Shown in pieces: positions 19,031 through 29,283 of a DNA stretch of 64,000 nucleotides (positions are counted from its first letter, which is position 1; each line of letters opens with the position of its first letter). The stretch lies in assembly GCF_000002515.2 (NCBI RefSeq), contig NC_006042.1, positions 2,294,001-2,358,000 of the forward strand, given 5' to 3'. A model generated the notes under the pieces. That model was not told the origin of the DNA. It did no database searches and saw only the letters and a program-made list of their open reading frames with translations. The translations under genes were made by a program, and so were the position numbers. The DNA comes from Kluyveromyces lactis. Taxonomy: Eukaryota; Ascomycota; Saccharomycetes; Saccharomycetales; Saccharomycetaceae.

Positions 19031-19712
19031 TTTTGTAGCAGATTTCTATGAGTATTTTTAGATAAAGGTGGTTAGTATCTTATGCAGAGGTCCGCCCAAG
19101 TGTGAAGTTGTTATGTGCTTCTAGTGATTACTGTCATCCTAATACGTTGATAAACTCAACGGGGAGAAGCACCGAAGTTCATGACAGATATTATCAGTAA
19201 CCATTGAAGTACAGTTGAACATAAAGACATTTAGCATACCTCTTCCTCAACCATTGTAGGCAATGTTGATCGATGATGATAGGATGGCAACAGAGAATTC
19301 GATATCCATAGGTTTCTTAGTGGAGTGTGGATAGTCACAACTCATTATTTTTTGGAAATTTACATTTTTTCAAATCGCTAGGACAACAAACCGCGTGGAA
19401 AATGATGATAATACATGATCTCAGAACGGACATACCTCAGAGTAGTCTCATTGACTTTAAAGAACAAAGCGTGGCAGAATGTGATTAGCCTTGCATCTAC
19501 CATTAGTACAAAGCGCAGAATAAGTAGAACATGACCATTTAATATTTACACGATTAAGTTGATATAGATATACATAACTTGTAAGATCACATATGTGATC
19601 AAGAACGATATCAAGCGCATACTGATTAAGTGGTTCAGCTGCCTTTTTTAGTACCGATTGTTGCTCTGAATTATACCACTTAGCGAGATTTGGTATGCTC
19701 TATAACATGTAT
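19031..19712. other. Intergenic: ISW2 promoter / 3' end of the BTB gene
   Basis: 682 bases between two minus-strand genes. The main structure is a 16-base perfect palindrome at 19585-19600. No open frame, tRNA or obvious promoter element was identified. Confidence 0.55.
19585..19600. repeat. 16-bp perfect palindrome
   Basis: GATCACATATGTGATC equals its own reverse complement over 16 bases. It lies about 115 bp beyond the stop codon of the BTB gene and about 555 bp upstream of ISW2. It could be a dimeric factor site or a 3'-UTR hairpin; nothing in the sequence decides. Confidence 0.6.
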
Positions 19713-22700
19713 TTAGGATTGTCTATTTGGATTTGTGCAACTTCTTCTTCGATTGTTACTCGTATTGGATGTCTGATCATGCTTTTCAGGTTGATTTGTC
19801 GATATTTTGGATGTGTTATTTCCACGCATAGATTTATCCGCTGATTTACTTTTGCGTTTACCATTAGATTGTATCGAAGAAGATTTTTTAAGGGAACCAG
19901 GCTTCGAAGATGGGATTCCGGTCTCCATTCCCATTAGCATCTCCGACGCCGCTTGTTGGGCTTGTATCCTTTGTGATTCTTCATTCCACCACTTCAAAAA
20001 TTTTGCTTCCTCCAAAGCTTCCTGAATAGATTTTGTTGGTGTGGGTGTCGTTTCCTTAGCGACCCAGGATAAGTTACTCTTGGTAGAGGCATATAATGGC
20101 ATAGTTTGCTTCGTACCGTCACCCGAAATTGCGACCATACCTGTTGGCTTTTTCCCGTTTTTCACAGCTTCATGCAACGTTGGAAATTTGGTCGAAGCTG
20201 GCTTTACACCTGAAAGATTTTTTACCTCCGAAGATACAGTCACTTTTGTTGATTGTTTGTTTGTTAACGGGGACTTCCTCATATGTTGGCCCCAAACTTT
20301 AGTCTTGTCTTCATTTGGCTTCTCCTGGAATTTGGCTTCCTCAGCCATCCGTTTAATTTTCTCTTTTTGAGTTTCCTTCTTTATTTTTATCTTGACGGTA
20401 CTATTTGACTTGTTAGTCGTTTCACCAAGAGCAGGGAATGAATGTTCTGAACTATTTTTGCGAACCAGTAACCTGTTCCCGTCCATGTTGGTATGAATTT
20501 CATGCGCCGCTTTGTCATCTATCGAAGCAGCTCTTGTTATGCTGGATGGTCTTCGTTTCTTCTTCTTAGAAACCTCAACAAAAGTAGACTGATCATCGTC
20601 ATCATCAATTGCGGAATCTGTCATGTTATATGACTTATTCCAAGCAATCGAATTCTGGGCTACAGCGCTTGGTTTTCTAATATTTACCAGATTCTCATTG
20701 ATGGATGAGCTTCGTGTAGTTTTACTGATGCTGGGTTTCCTTACATCTAAACCACTCTTTTGTCTATGCTTTTTATAAATAACTGAGTCTACCAAAATCT
20801 CCAATGGATTTTCCTCCGAGATGAAATGAGAATTGAAAGCGACAATATTCTTTTCCAGTTGACGAATGTAATCTGACGCTTTCGGTCCATAATACCAACT
20901 TTCCTGTGAGCACATGCCTAATTCTGTTCTAAATTTTTGCTCAATGGATTTCCACATTTCTGATGTGATGTTTTGCATGATATGCTCTACGGTGTCAGAG
21001 CTAAATAAGACAGAAGGATTCCTGAAGATATACTCCTGACAGTTGGCGGCTAAATCCGGTAAATTAAGGTCGCTAGCTGCAATCCAGAAAGCAATAACAT
21101 TGTTTGAATTAACTGATGATATCAACTGGCTTTCTATATGTTGGACTAACGTCAAAAGCATAAATTTATCTGATATTTCAAGCATGTGCAATAACCTATC
21201 GTGATACCTTTGATGTCCCATATTGAATGCAATTTTATCAAGTACCTGAGTAGATTTCTTTTGACAGGATATATTATAGATGCAATCAAGAATGCTTCTG
21301 CAGATATCATAAGAGAGATCTGTCCAGTCCACTTTATGATCGCTGAAATTAGCTGACCAGGTTTGAGAGAAAAGTCTTCTGAAATACATAGAATGGGCCT
21401 GTAAAATAAATGAGTAGGCCAGAACACTCTTACCGTCCTCTAAAAGAAGGGTGACATTCGGTGAGACTGGAAAATCAGGTTGTATTGAAATTTTGATGTT
21501 TCTTTCTAAAGTACTTGGTTGTGTAAAAAAACTCGGTAAGTAATAGACATCAATAAAGTTCTGAAGAGTTGCACAATTGAGAGCTTGCATATTTTCGTCG
21601 GAGACTGAATAATAACAAGAAATGCAGCTTTTGAAATAAATGCCGAAGTCCTCAGGTCCGAAGATCTCGAGCGTCCACACATAACCATTTTCTGTACTTA
21701 GATTCATATCAATAGCTTCTAATTTGTTCCTCCAAACAATTTTTCCATTAGTTATTAGTTCCAAGTAAAGCTTTTCCTGGGCGGCTGCAAGTATTGCCCT
21801 ATGGCAAGATGTCAACCTTTTCCCATTAAATATCACATCAAGGTCATAATTGTCATTTAACTTAAGATTAGATTGTTGTTTAAAATCAGGTTCAGTAATC
21901 ATTGCAGTATGTTCGGCTGTTAAAACATTGAATGAAGCAAACAATGGATCGCAAGATACCTGACAAGATGAGGCACCTGCCATACTATCTTGTAACTTGG
22001 TGAACTTACGACCTAACAAAGGACTTGAGTAAATATCACTTTTCGCAGTTAAAACAATAAGCTGCCCAGCACTGCCTATATCGAAAGATATACACTTATC
22101 CCAGGAGTACTTCGGCCTCCAGAAACATTGTGGTATAGGTGACTTTTTGAAATCCGGAATACAAGCAACGGTACCGTCATCATAGAGTAACATCAGGTTT
22201 TTACCATGTGAGTCTTTGCATTTGATATCAACTATTTGATGATCATGAAATTTTCGACTGAAAAACTTGTCGAAAGAATCGTGCAGTGAAGGTGTCGTTT
22301 TAACTGTCAATATTCTATAATTCGTAAGCGCAAATAGTCGATTTCCACCGCATAAAATAAAAGTAACGAGGTCTGTACAGACAAGAACAGTCGGCTCGTT
22401 TATATCAGCTGGTAAAAACGAGGTAACTGGTTGTGGCGAAATTTGTCCTTTTTGATCGAGATAAGGGGTCTCTTTTTTGAATTTACTAGTAGATCCAAAT
22501 TGACCAACGTCTAATCCCCAAGATTTGATTGAACCAGATTTTGATAGCACGCATGTGTGTATATTCGAACATGCGATTAGATCATCTTTTCCGAGTCCAA
22601 GCTCTATTGAATTGGGTTGATCTGAAAACTCGGTGGTTTTAGGGTTTAAACCCAATTGACCATATTTATTGGACCCCCATAAAAGTATATTTCCATTGGT

Positions 22701-23357
22701 TGTTTTGGCAATTATATGATGATTGGAGCACTTGATATCTTGTAATTTCTTGTCAGAGAATTTTACATACCTGAAGAGATCTCTTTTTCCAAACAAATTT
22801 AATTTCGTAGAACGGCCAGTGATGTATGCTGAATTTGTTCCATCCTTGTCTACCATCAATAACAGAGAGTAGTATTTGGTCATACAGCATGATTTAAATC
22901 TTAGATCATTATCACACATCTTCCAAGAATCAATTTCATACCATGAGGTTAATCTATCATTATTATCACCGGTACCTAACTGCATGTTGACATTGGAACC
23001 AAAATTGAAACATCTGGAGTAGGATTTTCCACTCTTGACATCCTTATTGAGTAGTTTCCTCTTATACCCTGCCTTATTCATAACCATCGATTGCAATAGC
23101 AGTAAAGGTGACATACCAGATTTATCAGTTATTTGCCAGGATTTACCAGCATCATGCGGATCCTGTAGGCTTCTTGCGTACAACTTGTAACATTTCTCTA
23201 ATTGGAAGCTTAGCATACACAAATGAAACGCAGTATATCCGCTCTCCCAATCTTGATCCATGAGGTTGATCCTTTTCAACTGTGAATCATTAGCAGCTGG
23301 CCACATGGACAAGTGATACGAAAGAGTTCTTCCCATACAATCTCTCACATCGGTCAT
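19713..23357 (-). CDS. Ankyrin / RCC1-repeat / double-BTB protein, IBtk-like
   Basis: 1214 residues. The N-terminus (39-100) looks like ankyrin repeats (GYTAFHLCML; SGMSPLLLLQSM). Residues ~110-480 contain RCC1-type repeats, clearest at ILLWGSNKYGQLGL and SIKSWGLDVGQFG. Two BTB/POZ domains follow: ~502-610 (DVIFNGKRLTSCHRAILAA) and ~632-740 (VTLLLEDGKSVLAYSFILQA). The last ~350 residues are lysine/serine-rich and disordered. This order is that of animal IBtk and the fission-yeast Btb3-type Cullin-3 adaptors, so a substrate-receptor role in ubiquitination is a reasonable inference. I recall no S. cerevisiae orthologue; in that species ISW2 and CPA1 are adjacent, so the gene was either lost there or inserted here. 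Confidence 0.75.
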   Translation of the reverse strand: MTDVRDCMGRTLSYHLSMWPAANDSQLKRINLMDQDWESGYTAFHLCMLSFQLEKCYKLYARSLQDPHDAGKSWQITDKSGMSPLLLLQSMVMNKAGYKRKLLNKDVKSGKSYSRCFNFGSNVNMQLGTGDNNDRLTSWYEIDSWKMCDNDLRFKSCCMTKYYSLLLMVDKDGTNSAYITGRSTKLNLFGKRDLFRYVKFSDKKLQDIKCSNHHIIAKTTNGNILLWGSNKYGQLGLNPKTTEFSDQPNSIELGLGKDDLIACSNIHTCVLSKSGSIKSWGLDVGQFGSTSKFKKETPYLDQKGQISPQPVTSFLPADINEPTVLVCTDLVTFILCGGNRLFALTNYRILTVKTTPSLHDSFDKFFSRKFHDHQIVDIKCKDSHGKNLMLLYDDGTVACIPDFKKSPIPQCFWRPKYSWDKCISFDIGSAGQLIVLTAKSDIYSSPLLGRKFTKLQDSMAGASSCQVSCDPLFASFNVLTAEHTAMITEPDFKQQSNLKLNDNYDLDVIFNGKRLTSCHRAILAAAQEKLYLELITNGKIVWRNKLEAIDMNLSTENGYVWTLEIFGPEDFGIYFKSCISCYYSVSDENMQALNCATLQNFIDVYYLPSFFTQPSTLERNIKISIQPDFPVSPNVTLLLEDGKSVLAYSFILQAHSMYFRRLFSQTWSANFSDHKVDWTDLSYDICRSILDCIYNISCQKKSTQVLDKIAFNMGHQRYHDRLLHMLEISDKFMLLTLVQHIESQLISSVNSNNVIAFWIAASDLNLPDLAANCQEYIFRNPSVLFSSDTVEHIMQNITSEMWKSIEQKFRTELGMCSQESWYYGPKASDYIRQLEKNIVAFNSHFISEENPLEILVDSVIYKKHRQKSGLDVRKPSISKTTRSSSINENLVNIRKPSAVAQNSIAWNKSYNMTDSAIDDDDDQSTFVEVSKKKKRRPSSITRAASIDDKAAHEIHTNMDGNRLLVRKNSSEHSFPALGETTNKSNSTVKIKIKKETQKEKIKRMAEEAKFQEKPNEDKTKVWGQHMRKSPLTNKQSTKVTVSSEVKNLSGVKPASTKFPTLHEAVKNGKKPTGMVAISGDGTKQTMPLYASTKSNLSWVAKETTPTPTKSIQEALEEAKFLKWWNEESQRIQAQQAASEMLMGMETGIPSSKPGSLKKSSSIQSNGKRKSKSADKSMRGNNTSKISTNQPEKHDQTSNTSNNRRRSCTNPNRQS

Positions 23358-23797
23358 AATATAGTTGCCTTTATTGACGTCCTCCCAACGGTCTGATATA
23401 GTGGATACTTAGGATGTTCTTCCAAAATTTAACGTTGTTTATAAGATACCTGATGAACTGAAGCTACTTTCTAACCCAGCACTGTGATGTGCCCCATACA
23501 CGTTCCTCATTCATTTACTATATATACTTCGCATTAATCATATTGTAAGTTGCAAGATAAAGTTGTCCGGGTAACATTTTCGAGGAACACGATCAATACT
23601 CAATAAGTGCATAATAACCCATAATATCTCGTAACGTCGTGAGGATTGCGCGAACTTGGATAAATAAAGACTGAGAGTTATCCCAAGAGGTGAGTTATTA
23701 TGTATCATGTAAAAGAGTAGTTATCAAAAAGTATAGAGAGTAGCGCTTGACCGCTAAGATAGAAAGTGTGATTTAAGAAAGTGAAAAGTTGAATAAA
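23358..23797. other. Intergenic: promoter of the BTB gene / CPA1 3' end
   Basis: 440 bases between two minus-strand genes, with a TATATATA run near 23518-23525, about 160 bp upstream of the BTB-gene start. Nothing else is recognised. Confidence 0.55.
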
Positions 23798-25027
23798 TTA
23801 GAATACTCTCTCAGTCGCCAATGATGAAGTATTTAAGGTTAGCTTGACTTTTGGACCCTTCAAGGCTCTATACTGGGACATGTTATCGAAGTATCTGTCG
23901 AAAAGTACAGCAGAATCTCTCGGGCCTCCCTTAGCTTCCGGATGGAATTGAGTCGAGAAGATTGGCCTTGAGACATGAATCATACCTTCATTGGACTTAT
24001 CGTTCAAGTTTTGGAAGAAAGGTTTGAACCCAGATTCTGGAAGAGTGTCAACATCAACAGCATATCCATGATTTTGTGAAGTAATGTGACATTGACCAGT
24101 GGTCAAGTCCAATGCTGGGATATTGTGAGCTCTATTACCATAACCTAGTTTAATTGTTTTACCACCAGATGCCAAAGCTAACAATTGATGACCTAGACAA
24201 ATACCGAAGATTGGCAAATCTTGCAAGGTATTGGTCTCTAACAATTTCTTCAATTCTGGAACAGTAGATTCCATACATTGAACAGGATCACCTGGACCAT
24301 TAGAAATGAAGATACCGTCGAACTGGTTTGCTACTGATGTGATTGGGTAGTCATATGGGAAAACAGTAACGTTAGCACCTCTTTCCACTAAACATCTAAT
24401 AATGTTTTCCTTGACACCACAATCAATCAAAGCAACGTTGAATGGAGTTTTCACTGAGGACAATGCTTTCACAAAGAATGGTTTCTTTGTCGAGACAATC
24501 TTAACCAAGTCAGTTTCTGGTTTGATTGGCTTAGGGATAAAAGAACCTTGCACAGTAATTGTAGAAGGTGATGACCCTTGTTCTCTCAAAATTTGAACAA
24601 CGGCACGAGTATCAATGCCACCAATGGCGGTGACGTTTTCCCTTTGGCACCATGTTGCCAAGCTTTCAACAGCAGTCCAGTGAGAGTATCTCCAAGCATA
24701 CTCAGCAACAACAATACCGCGGACGTGAATGTGAGGAGATTCCAAGTACTTCAATAGGTTAAAGTCATCACGTTCTTCTCCACTAGGCACACCGTAGTTA
24801 CCGATTAATGGTTGCGTAAAGACGAGGATTTGACCCTTATAGGATGGATCTGTCATCGACTCCGGATAGCCAACTAAAGAAGTGGTGAAAACGGCTTCAC
24901 CACTGCATGAGACAGGAGCACCGAAGGAATAGCCTTGGAACTCGACAAACCCAGATTCCGAATCTGGATTTGAATTATTATAAATGGCAAATTTAGCTTT
25001 AGGAGCAGTACTTTTGAAATTAGGCAT
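23798..25027 (-). CDS. CPA1: Cpa1, small subunit of arginine-specific carbamoyl-phosphate synthetase
   Basis: 409 residues (S. cerevisiae 411). Glutamine amidotransferase subunit that supplies ammonia to Cpa2 for carbamoyl phosphate in arginine synthesis. The N-terminal CPSase small-chain domain covers ~11-160. The class-I amidotransferase domain (~195-380) has catalytic Cys277 in GICLGHQ, and His362 and Glu364 in FHPEAKGGP. No mitochondrial presequence is evident, in line with the cytosolic yeast enzyme. Expression is almost certainly controlled by the arginine attenuator uORF just upstream, which overlaps this start codon by 8 bases. The CPA1 ATG has A at -3. Order RAX1-CPA1-(BTB)-ISW2 parallels YOR301W-YOR304W. 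Confidence 0.98.
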   Translation of the reverse strand: MPNFKSTAPKAKFAIYNNSNPDSESGFVEFQGYSFGAPVSCSGEAVFTTSLVGYPESMTDPSYKGQILVFTQPLIGNYGVPSGEERDDFNLLKYLESPHIHVRGIVVAEYAWRYSHWTAVESLATWCQRENVTAIGGIDTRAVVQILREQGSSPSTITVQGSFIPKPIKPETDLVKIVSTKKPFFVKALSSVKTPFNVALIDCGVKENIIRCLVERGANVTVFPYDYPITSVANQFDGIFISNGPGDPVQCMESTVPELKKLLETNTLQDLPIFGICLGHQLLALASGGKTIKLGYGNRAHNIPALDLTTGQCHITSQNHGYAVDVDTLPESGFKPFFQNLNDKSNEGMIHVSRPIFSTQFHPEAKGGPRDSAVLFDRYFDNMSQYRALKGPKVKLTLNTSSLATERVF

Positions 25028-25097
25028 TGTTATTTTTCCAGATATGGTCTTGAATGTAGTCTTGGCAAGTGTATGAAGAGAAGCAGAGTCTAAACAT
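25020..25097 (-). CDS. Arginine attenuator peptide uORF of CPA1
   Basis: A 25-codon frame with its ATG at 25097, 70 bases upstream of the CPA1 ATG. Its core [13 protein letters not shown] matches the fungal arginine attenuator peptide (S. cerevisiae YTCQDYISDHIW), including the essential Asp at position 13. In S. cerevisiae and Neurospora this nascent peptide stalls the ribosome at its own stop codon when arginine is high, lowering CPA1/arg-2 translation. Here the last codons and the TAA overlap the first 8 bases of CPA1. The uORF ATG has T at -3, a poor context that would let many ribosomes scan past when arginine is low. This overlap is tighter than in the known examples as I recall them. 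Confidence 0.95.
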   Translation of the reverse strand: MFRLCFSSYTCQDYIQDHIWKNNNA

Positions 25098-25857
25098 ACA
25101 ACTTAAAAAAGAGTGGGATAAAGGTTTTTTGAGATTTAAGCTCTGGCTCAAACAATCAGAGCAATAAAATTTCTTTAACGAAGAATGGGAATTGTTAGTT
25201 GAGAAGAGATATAAATTCAAAATTCTCTAATAATATGATAGCAGATTTCGATTGATGATCAAAATTTTTAGCAATCGTAAAGTCTTGACTATCAAGTTTT
25301 CAGTCCAGTCTATGTGGGTTTCGTTTGCAACAGCTGAGTACGGTTTGTGGAAGAAGTTTATAATGTTCTCTGGAATTGCACTGAACTGTCAGAAAAGAGA
25401 TAAAAAAACTTGCTATGGTTCTTGTATTTATATCACTATGGCTCTTATATTTTATCATAAAAGAAAAGCTTTATTTAATTCTCATCGCATTTCTTGAGAT
25501 AGTGATGCAATTTGAATGTCATCTCGAATTTGCATCTCGGTGACTAAATAGAAAAGAAACGATTTCCCTGTGAAAAAAAAAAAAATTAGCGAGTCCTCCC
25601 ATGTTTGTATGTAATATATGGGTTTGGGGTTTGGTGGAGGGTAACTGAGAATTTGGTGTTTCTGTTGTTCAACCAAATGCACGTGACTTGTTTAGATTAT
25701 CATACACACTTCCGTTAAGTTCGTAGAGGCAGAGAGAAACAACATAAATAGGATTAGTTATCATCATTACGTTATTATTGATATTAGATATACTGTAGCT
25801 ATTACTTAAAGGATTAAAGTCATTAAAAATTGAATTTTATTGTTCGAATTTGTGGTT
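25098..25857. other. Intergenic: CPA1 leader and promoter / RAX1 3' end
   Basis: 760 bases. It contains a CACGTGA box (25680-25686), a CTCATCGC PAC-like core (25481-25488) and an A-rich run near 25571-25586. I looked for a perfect Gcn4 site (TGACTC) and did not find one. No separate gene is supported. Confidence 0.55.
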
Positions 25858-27132
25858 TCATATTCTACGTCCAGGCACGGCAGCAAAGATTGCTGTCAGT
25901 ATTGCCGTCATAATCAAGACCAATAGTAGGCACCAGAGGGCTCGTCTTATCATTATTGAGTTCACAAACGGATGTTTTACTTTGCATAATCTAGATCTGC
26001 CTCCAAAAATAGTTAACCACCAGGGCACCTCGTTCGAAGAGTGAAGTGAATTTGAACGATGATTATTCATCGATCTTAGTTCCAGGTCATCAAGTTTACG
26101 TTTTGAAACTAGTGTTTGAGTAACTCCACTGAATGCGTAGATGATATCTACTAAGTAGATACCACATATTATGTAGTAAGATCCCAAAAAAAATGGAACA
26201 ATGCATACCACCCTTATTCCCTTCGAGTAGTTCATAAATATTAGTGTATAACCAATCCAAAGCCCTACCAGCCACCATGCGAGTCCAATAGTAAGTCTGG
26301 AGGCAGTAGACCATTGGCTGAAGGGAGAGTTTGAACGAGAGTTGTATGATTTATTTTTCTTAGGTCTTTGCAATACAATCTCATCATGTAAATTGTGCAA
26401 TGCAACGCATCCTAAGAATCTTGGGAAACAGTCCACTTCTAAGAATTGATAAACAATTTCTTTAATTGGTTCGAACACTTCAGGGTCATGTCTCTTCTCT
26501 TCCATAATAAGCCTTATCGTATCGTTTCTTAAATATGCTGGAATTTCAAATAAAAATCTATCACTTTGTTCTTGAGAGAGTAAGTAGGTGGATACAATAT
26601 CTTGTGCACTTGATATTAGCTGCTTTGTGGTGAGCTTTGGTTTATGATCCTTCGTAACATTACTCTTGACTAACCCATCTACGAAATCGCTGAAATCAAT
26701 TTGATCGTTGTTCACTTGTTTCCAGTCCTGCAATAGCTGAGATAAACGAGGAGAGTCCGTTTCACCTTTCAAAAACTGACTCACACGCTGTGAGTCATTA
26801 TAATCCAAGTAACCATCATTCATTAGTGCCTCTAGAAGCATTGCCGATGATACTGATTCTCTCTTGTCATCTCCATTACCTTCTTGCAAAACAGTAGGAG
26901 TTTCAAGCTTGTTAACATCAAGAACAGACTCTCGTATACCCTTCACATAATCTTTGCACAATCGCAGATATGCCATCACATCAGTCCAAAAATCGAGATA
27001 CACTATGGCATGGGGGTATTGGGACAGGTAAGTATAGAAGGACCATAAATCCAAAGGCGCAGCGGTTTGTTGGTTTAATACTTCATATAGAGTGGGTAAG
27101 CGGGCTCGCTGGGAATTTGGCAATTTTTCCAT
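25858..27132 (-). CDS. RAX1: Rax1, bud-site selection membrane protein with RGS-like domain
   Basis: 424 residues (S. cerevisiae 435). The first ~240 residues form an RGS-like fold (LPTLYEVLNQQTAAPLDLWS through FEPIKEIVYQFLEVDCFPRF). The C-terminal part has hydrophobic segments: LTIGLAWWLVGLWIGYTLIF, VVCIVPFFLGSYYIICGIYL and, close to the end, LWCLLLVLIMTAILTAIFAA. Rax1 acts with Rax2 as a persistent bud-scar landmark for bipolar budding. The gene sits next to CPA1 and near BUD7, another bipolar-budding gene, just as YOR299W-YOR303W do in S. cerevisiae. Confidence 0.93.
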   Translation of the reverse strand: MEKLPNSQRARLPTLYEVLNQQTAAPLDLWSFYTYLSQYPHAIVYLDFWTDVMAYLRLCKDYVKGIRESVLDVNKLETPTVLQEGNGDDKRESVSSAMLLEALMNDGYLDYNDSQRVSQFLKGETDSPRLSQLLQDWKQVNNDQIDFSDFVDGLVKSNVTKDHKPKLTTKQLISSAQDIVSTYLLSQEQSDRFLFEIPAYLRNDTIRLIMEEKRHDPEVFEPIKEIVYQFLEVDCFPRFLGCVALHNLHDEIVLQRPKKNKSYNSRSNSPFSQWSTASRLTIGLAWWLVGLWIGYTLIFMNYSKGIRVVCIVPFFLGSYYIICGIYLVDIIYAFSGVTQTLVSKRKLDDLELRSMNNHRSNSLHSSNEVPWWLTIFGGRSRLCKVKHPFVNSIMIRRALWCLLLVLIMTAILTAIFAAVPGRRI

Positions 27133-27927
27133 GACTATTGCTCAGCGGTTTGCTAACACTGGAATGGCTTCAAAGTGCTGTTAAGATGTCCGGTATTTCA
27201 ATAGGAGCAGTTTCTTTGAATATACTGTGACAACAACAACTACGGACTGGTTGAAAGAGATAAATTATATTTCTCAGATAACGTGTAAGGTGCCACTTGC
27301 CTGTTAATTGAAGTATTTCGACGACCGTTAGCTACACAAACTGACCGTTAGCAATTGAGTAGGAATTGGTGAGTTGTCAATATGTCTTTCTCATCTCTGT
27401 ATTTTAGAATGAGTTGAGTTTCAGTTTCATGCTTTTTTTTTTTTGTAAGGCCAGATCAAGAATTTTTCTCGATTAGGAAAAACCAGCATGTAATTTGCAT
27501 CAACAATGGGTCTAATAGTTTGGAAAGGATGGGAAATCAATTCCAAGTATTCGATACTCGAGAATTATATGGGCAACTTTCTTACTAAAACAACTTAAAA
27601 ATATCCATAATTATTTACTGGCTTCCATCTTTCATCATTAGAAGGGCCTTATACGTGACTTTCGAAACTTCATTATAAAATCGATAAGTAATGGACATAG
27701 AATCGTTGATTGACTTACATATAACATCAGTAGTAGATTACACGGTTTAACTTCGTAAACCTGGGGAAATTTTATGCATTACTATTTAACAAATGCTGAA
27801 CAAGCTTCATGATTTCTTCGTGAAAGAAAGTATACATGGATGATGAAGCTGACGTAATAAATACGTAGCTCAGTATTCTGTCACATCGAACTTGCATGCT
27901 AAAACTCACTTTATTAATATGTTACAA
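27133..27927. other. Intergenic: RAX1 promoter / DFG5 3' end
   Basis: 795 bases between minus-strand genes, AT-rich, with a 12-T run (27433-27444). I see no protein frame, tRNA or strong motif. Confidence 0.55.
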
Positions 27928-29283
27928 TTATAAGACCATCCATACTGTCCCCAATACAAGAACACCAAGCACAATTGTAGTAATAATACCTGCACCGGCT
28001 TTGTCTCCTGCTGTGATGTTGATGTTCTTCTGTAAGACATTTGTGGTACTGACGTTTAGACCGGCACTAGCATCACCACTGGAAGACCCACCAGTGCTTT
28101 CAGTTAATGGCGCTGGTAGATCGTGAACAAGCAATTGGTTAATGATTTCCAAAGCGCACGCCTGTTCACCAAGACCATACTGCCCATCCCAATCACCAGT
28201 AAACCAATTTAATCCACAGGTATGGCCATCAGTACCACCGCTACATGATTTGGCTGCTGCTGCTGCACTAGTGTCTATGAGAGGGGTTATTGTATCCGTT
28301 GTGAACGGAGCCAAAACTGAAGTATAACCTAACATTCTTGAGAAAATTGCTTTAAAGACACGCTGATCTGTATTACATTTGTTTGAAGCTTGGCATGTAC
28401 TTTCATACATTATGTCATCTTCGAAAAAGAATGAAGTGGCCCCACCTAAAATTTGTTCGGTACGTGTCTGCCAGACATCAGACCCATTTGTTGCATTGTA
28501 CATATACGCGCATCCGCCAAGAACAACACCATGGTTATAGCTCCATTCGTATTTCACAATGGAAGTACAGTTATCGTCGATAGTCGCACCATCGAAAACA
28601 TTGGCCTCTTCCTTCATTACTACGAAATCAATATCGACAAGCCAATCGAAGACCTTTTCTGCTACCTCCAAATAAGTAGTGTTACCCGTATATCTTCCGA
28701 GTCGTGCTGCCAATTGGAAGAGACAACCATTGGAAATTGTGTTCTTATAATTGTATCCCGAGTTCCAGGTAAAGATTTGCCATCTTAAGCCACCGTTACA
28801 ATGGTCTGAATCCCAACGTGAGTACATTTGATTGAAAACAGCTTGTACCATGGCCAACCAGCCAGGTGTGCCGTCTTCCTTCGGATTTGTGAAATTTCTT
28901 TCCACGGCAGTCATTACTGTCAAAGCCCAAACACCTTGATCATCATTACCTTCCACCATAGTTTGATTACTTGGCATGTAATCATAATCGGACCCAGTTT
29001 GTGCCATCAAAGCATCGTAAAGCATATCTTCATACGATGTATTTTGACATAGATACCAATTTTCAATCATACCTCCGAAGACAAGTCCGGCTTCCCACCA
29101 ATAGTATGGCGATACAAACATACCGACAGTCCCACCATATACGTCACCTTCATAGTAATCACTAATACCTTGTTGAATCAAAGCAGTTGCTGTACATATC
29201 GACGACTTGGAACTAGTGTCCAAATCAATCGCAAGGACGGATACTACCGTTAAAAACAAGCTGTACAACGGACTAATCTTCAT
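27928..29283 (-). CDS. DFG5: Dfg5/Dcw1, GPI-anchored cell-wall mannosidase-like enzyme (GH76)
   Basis: 451 residues (Dfg5 458, Dcw1 449). An N-terminal signal peptide (LYSLFLTVVSVLAID) is followed by a GH76 domain with the paired catalytic aspartates in EGNDDQG (D114-D115). The enzyme is thought to process GPI glycans and so couple GPI proteins to beta-glucan in the wall. The end has a small-residue region and a hydrophobic tail (IITTIVLGVLVLGTVWMVL), a classic GPI-attachment signal. Several N-glycosylation sequons are present. In S. cerevisiae DFG5 (YMR238W) lies between RNT1 and BCH1, both in this block, hence the symbol; DCW1 is the alternative name for the same ancestral gene family. Confidence 0.92.
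   Translation of the reverse strand: MKISPLYSLFLTVVSVLAIDLDTSSKSSICTATALIQQGISDYYEGDVYGGTVGMFVSPYYWWEAGLVFGGMIENWYLCQNTSYEDMLYDALMAQTGSDYDYMPSNQTMVEGNDDQGVWALTVMTAVERNFTNPKEDGTPGWLAMVQAVFNQMYSRWDSDHCNGGLRWQIFTWNSGYNYKNTISNGCLFQLAARLGRYTGNTTYLEVAEKVFDWLVDIDFVVMKEEANVFDGATIDDNCTSIVKYEWSYNHGVVLGGCAYMYNATNGSDVWQTRTEQILGGATSFFFEDDIMYESTCQASNKCNTDQRVFKAIFSRMLGYTSVLAPFTTDTITPLIDTSAAAAAKSCSGGTDGHTCGLNWFTGDWDGQYGLGEQACALEIINQLLVHDLPAPLTESTGGSSSGDASAGLNVSTTNVLQKNINITAGDKAGAGIITTIVLGVLVLGTVWMVL

Noticed and set aside
19355-19370. ATTTACATTTT, matching the S. cerevisiae ARS consensus
   Set aside because: An 11-base AT-rich match is common by chance, and pre-duplication yeasts such as K. lactis use a different origin consensus.
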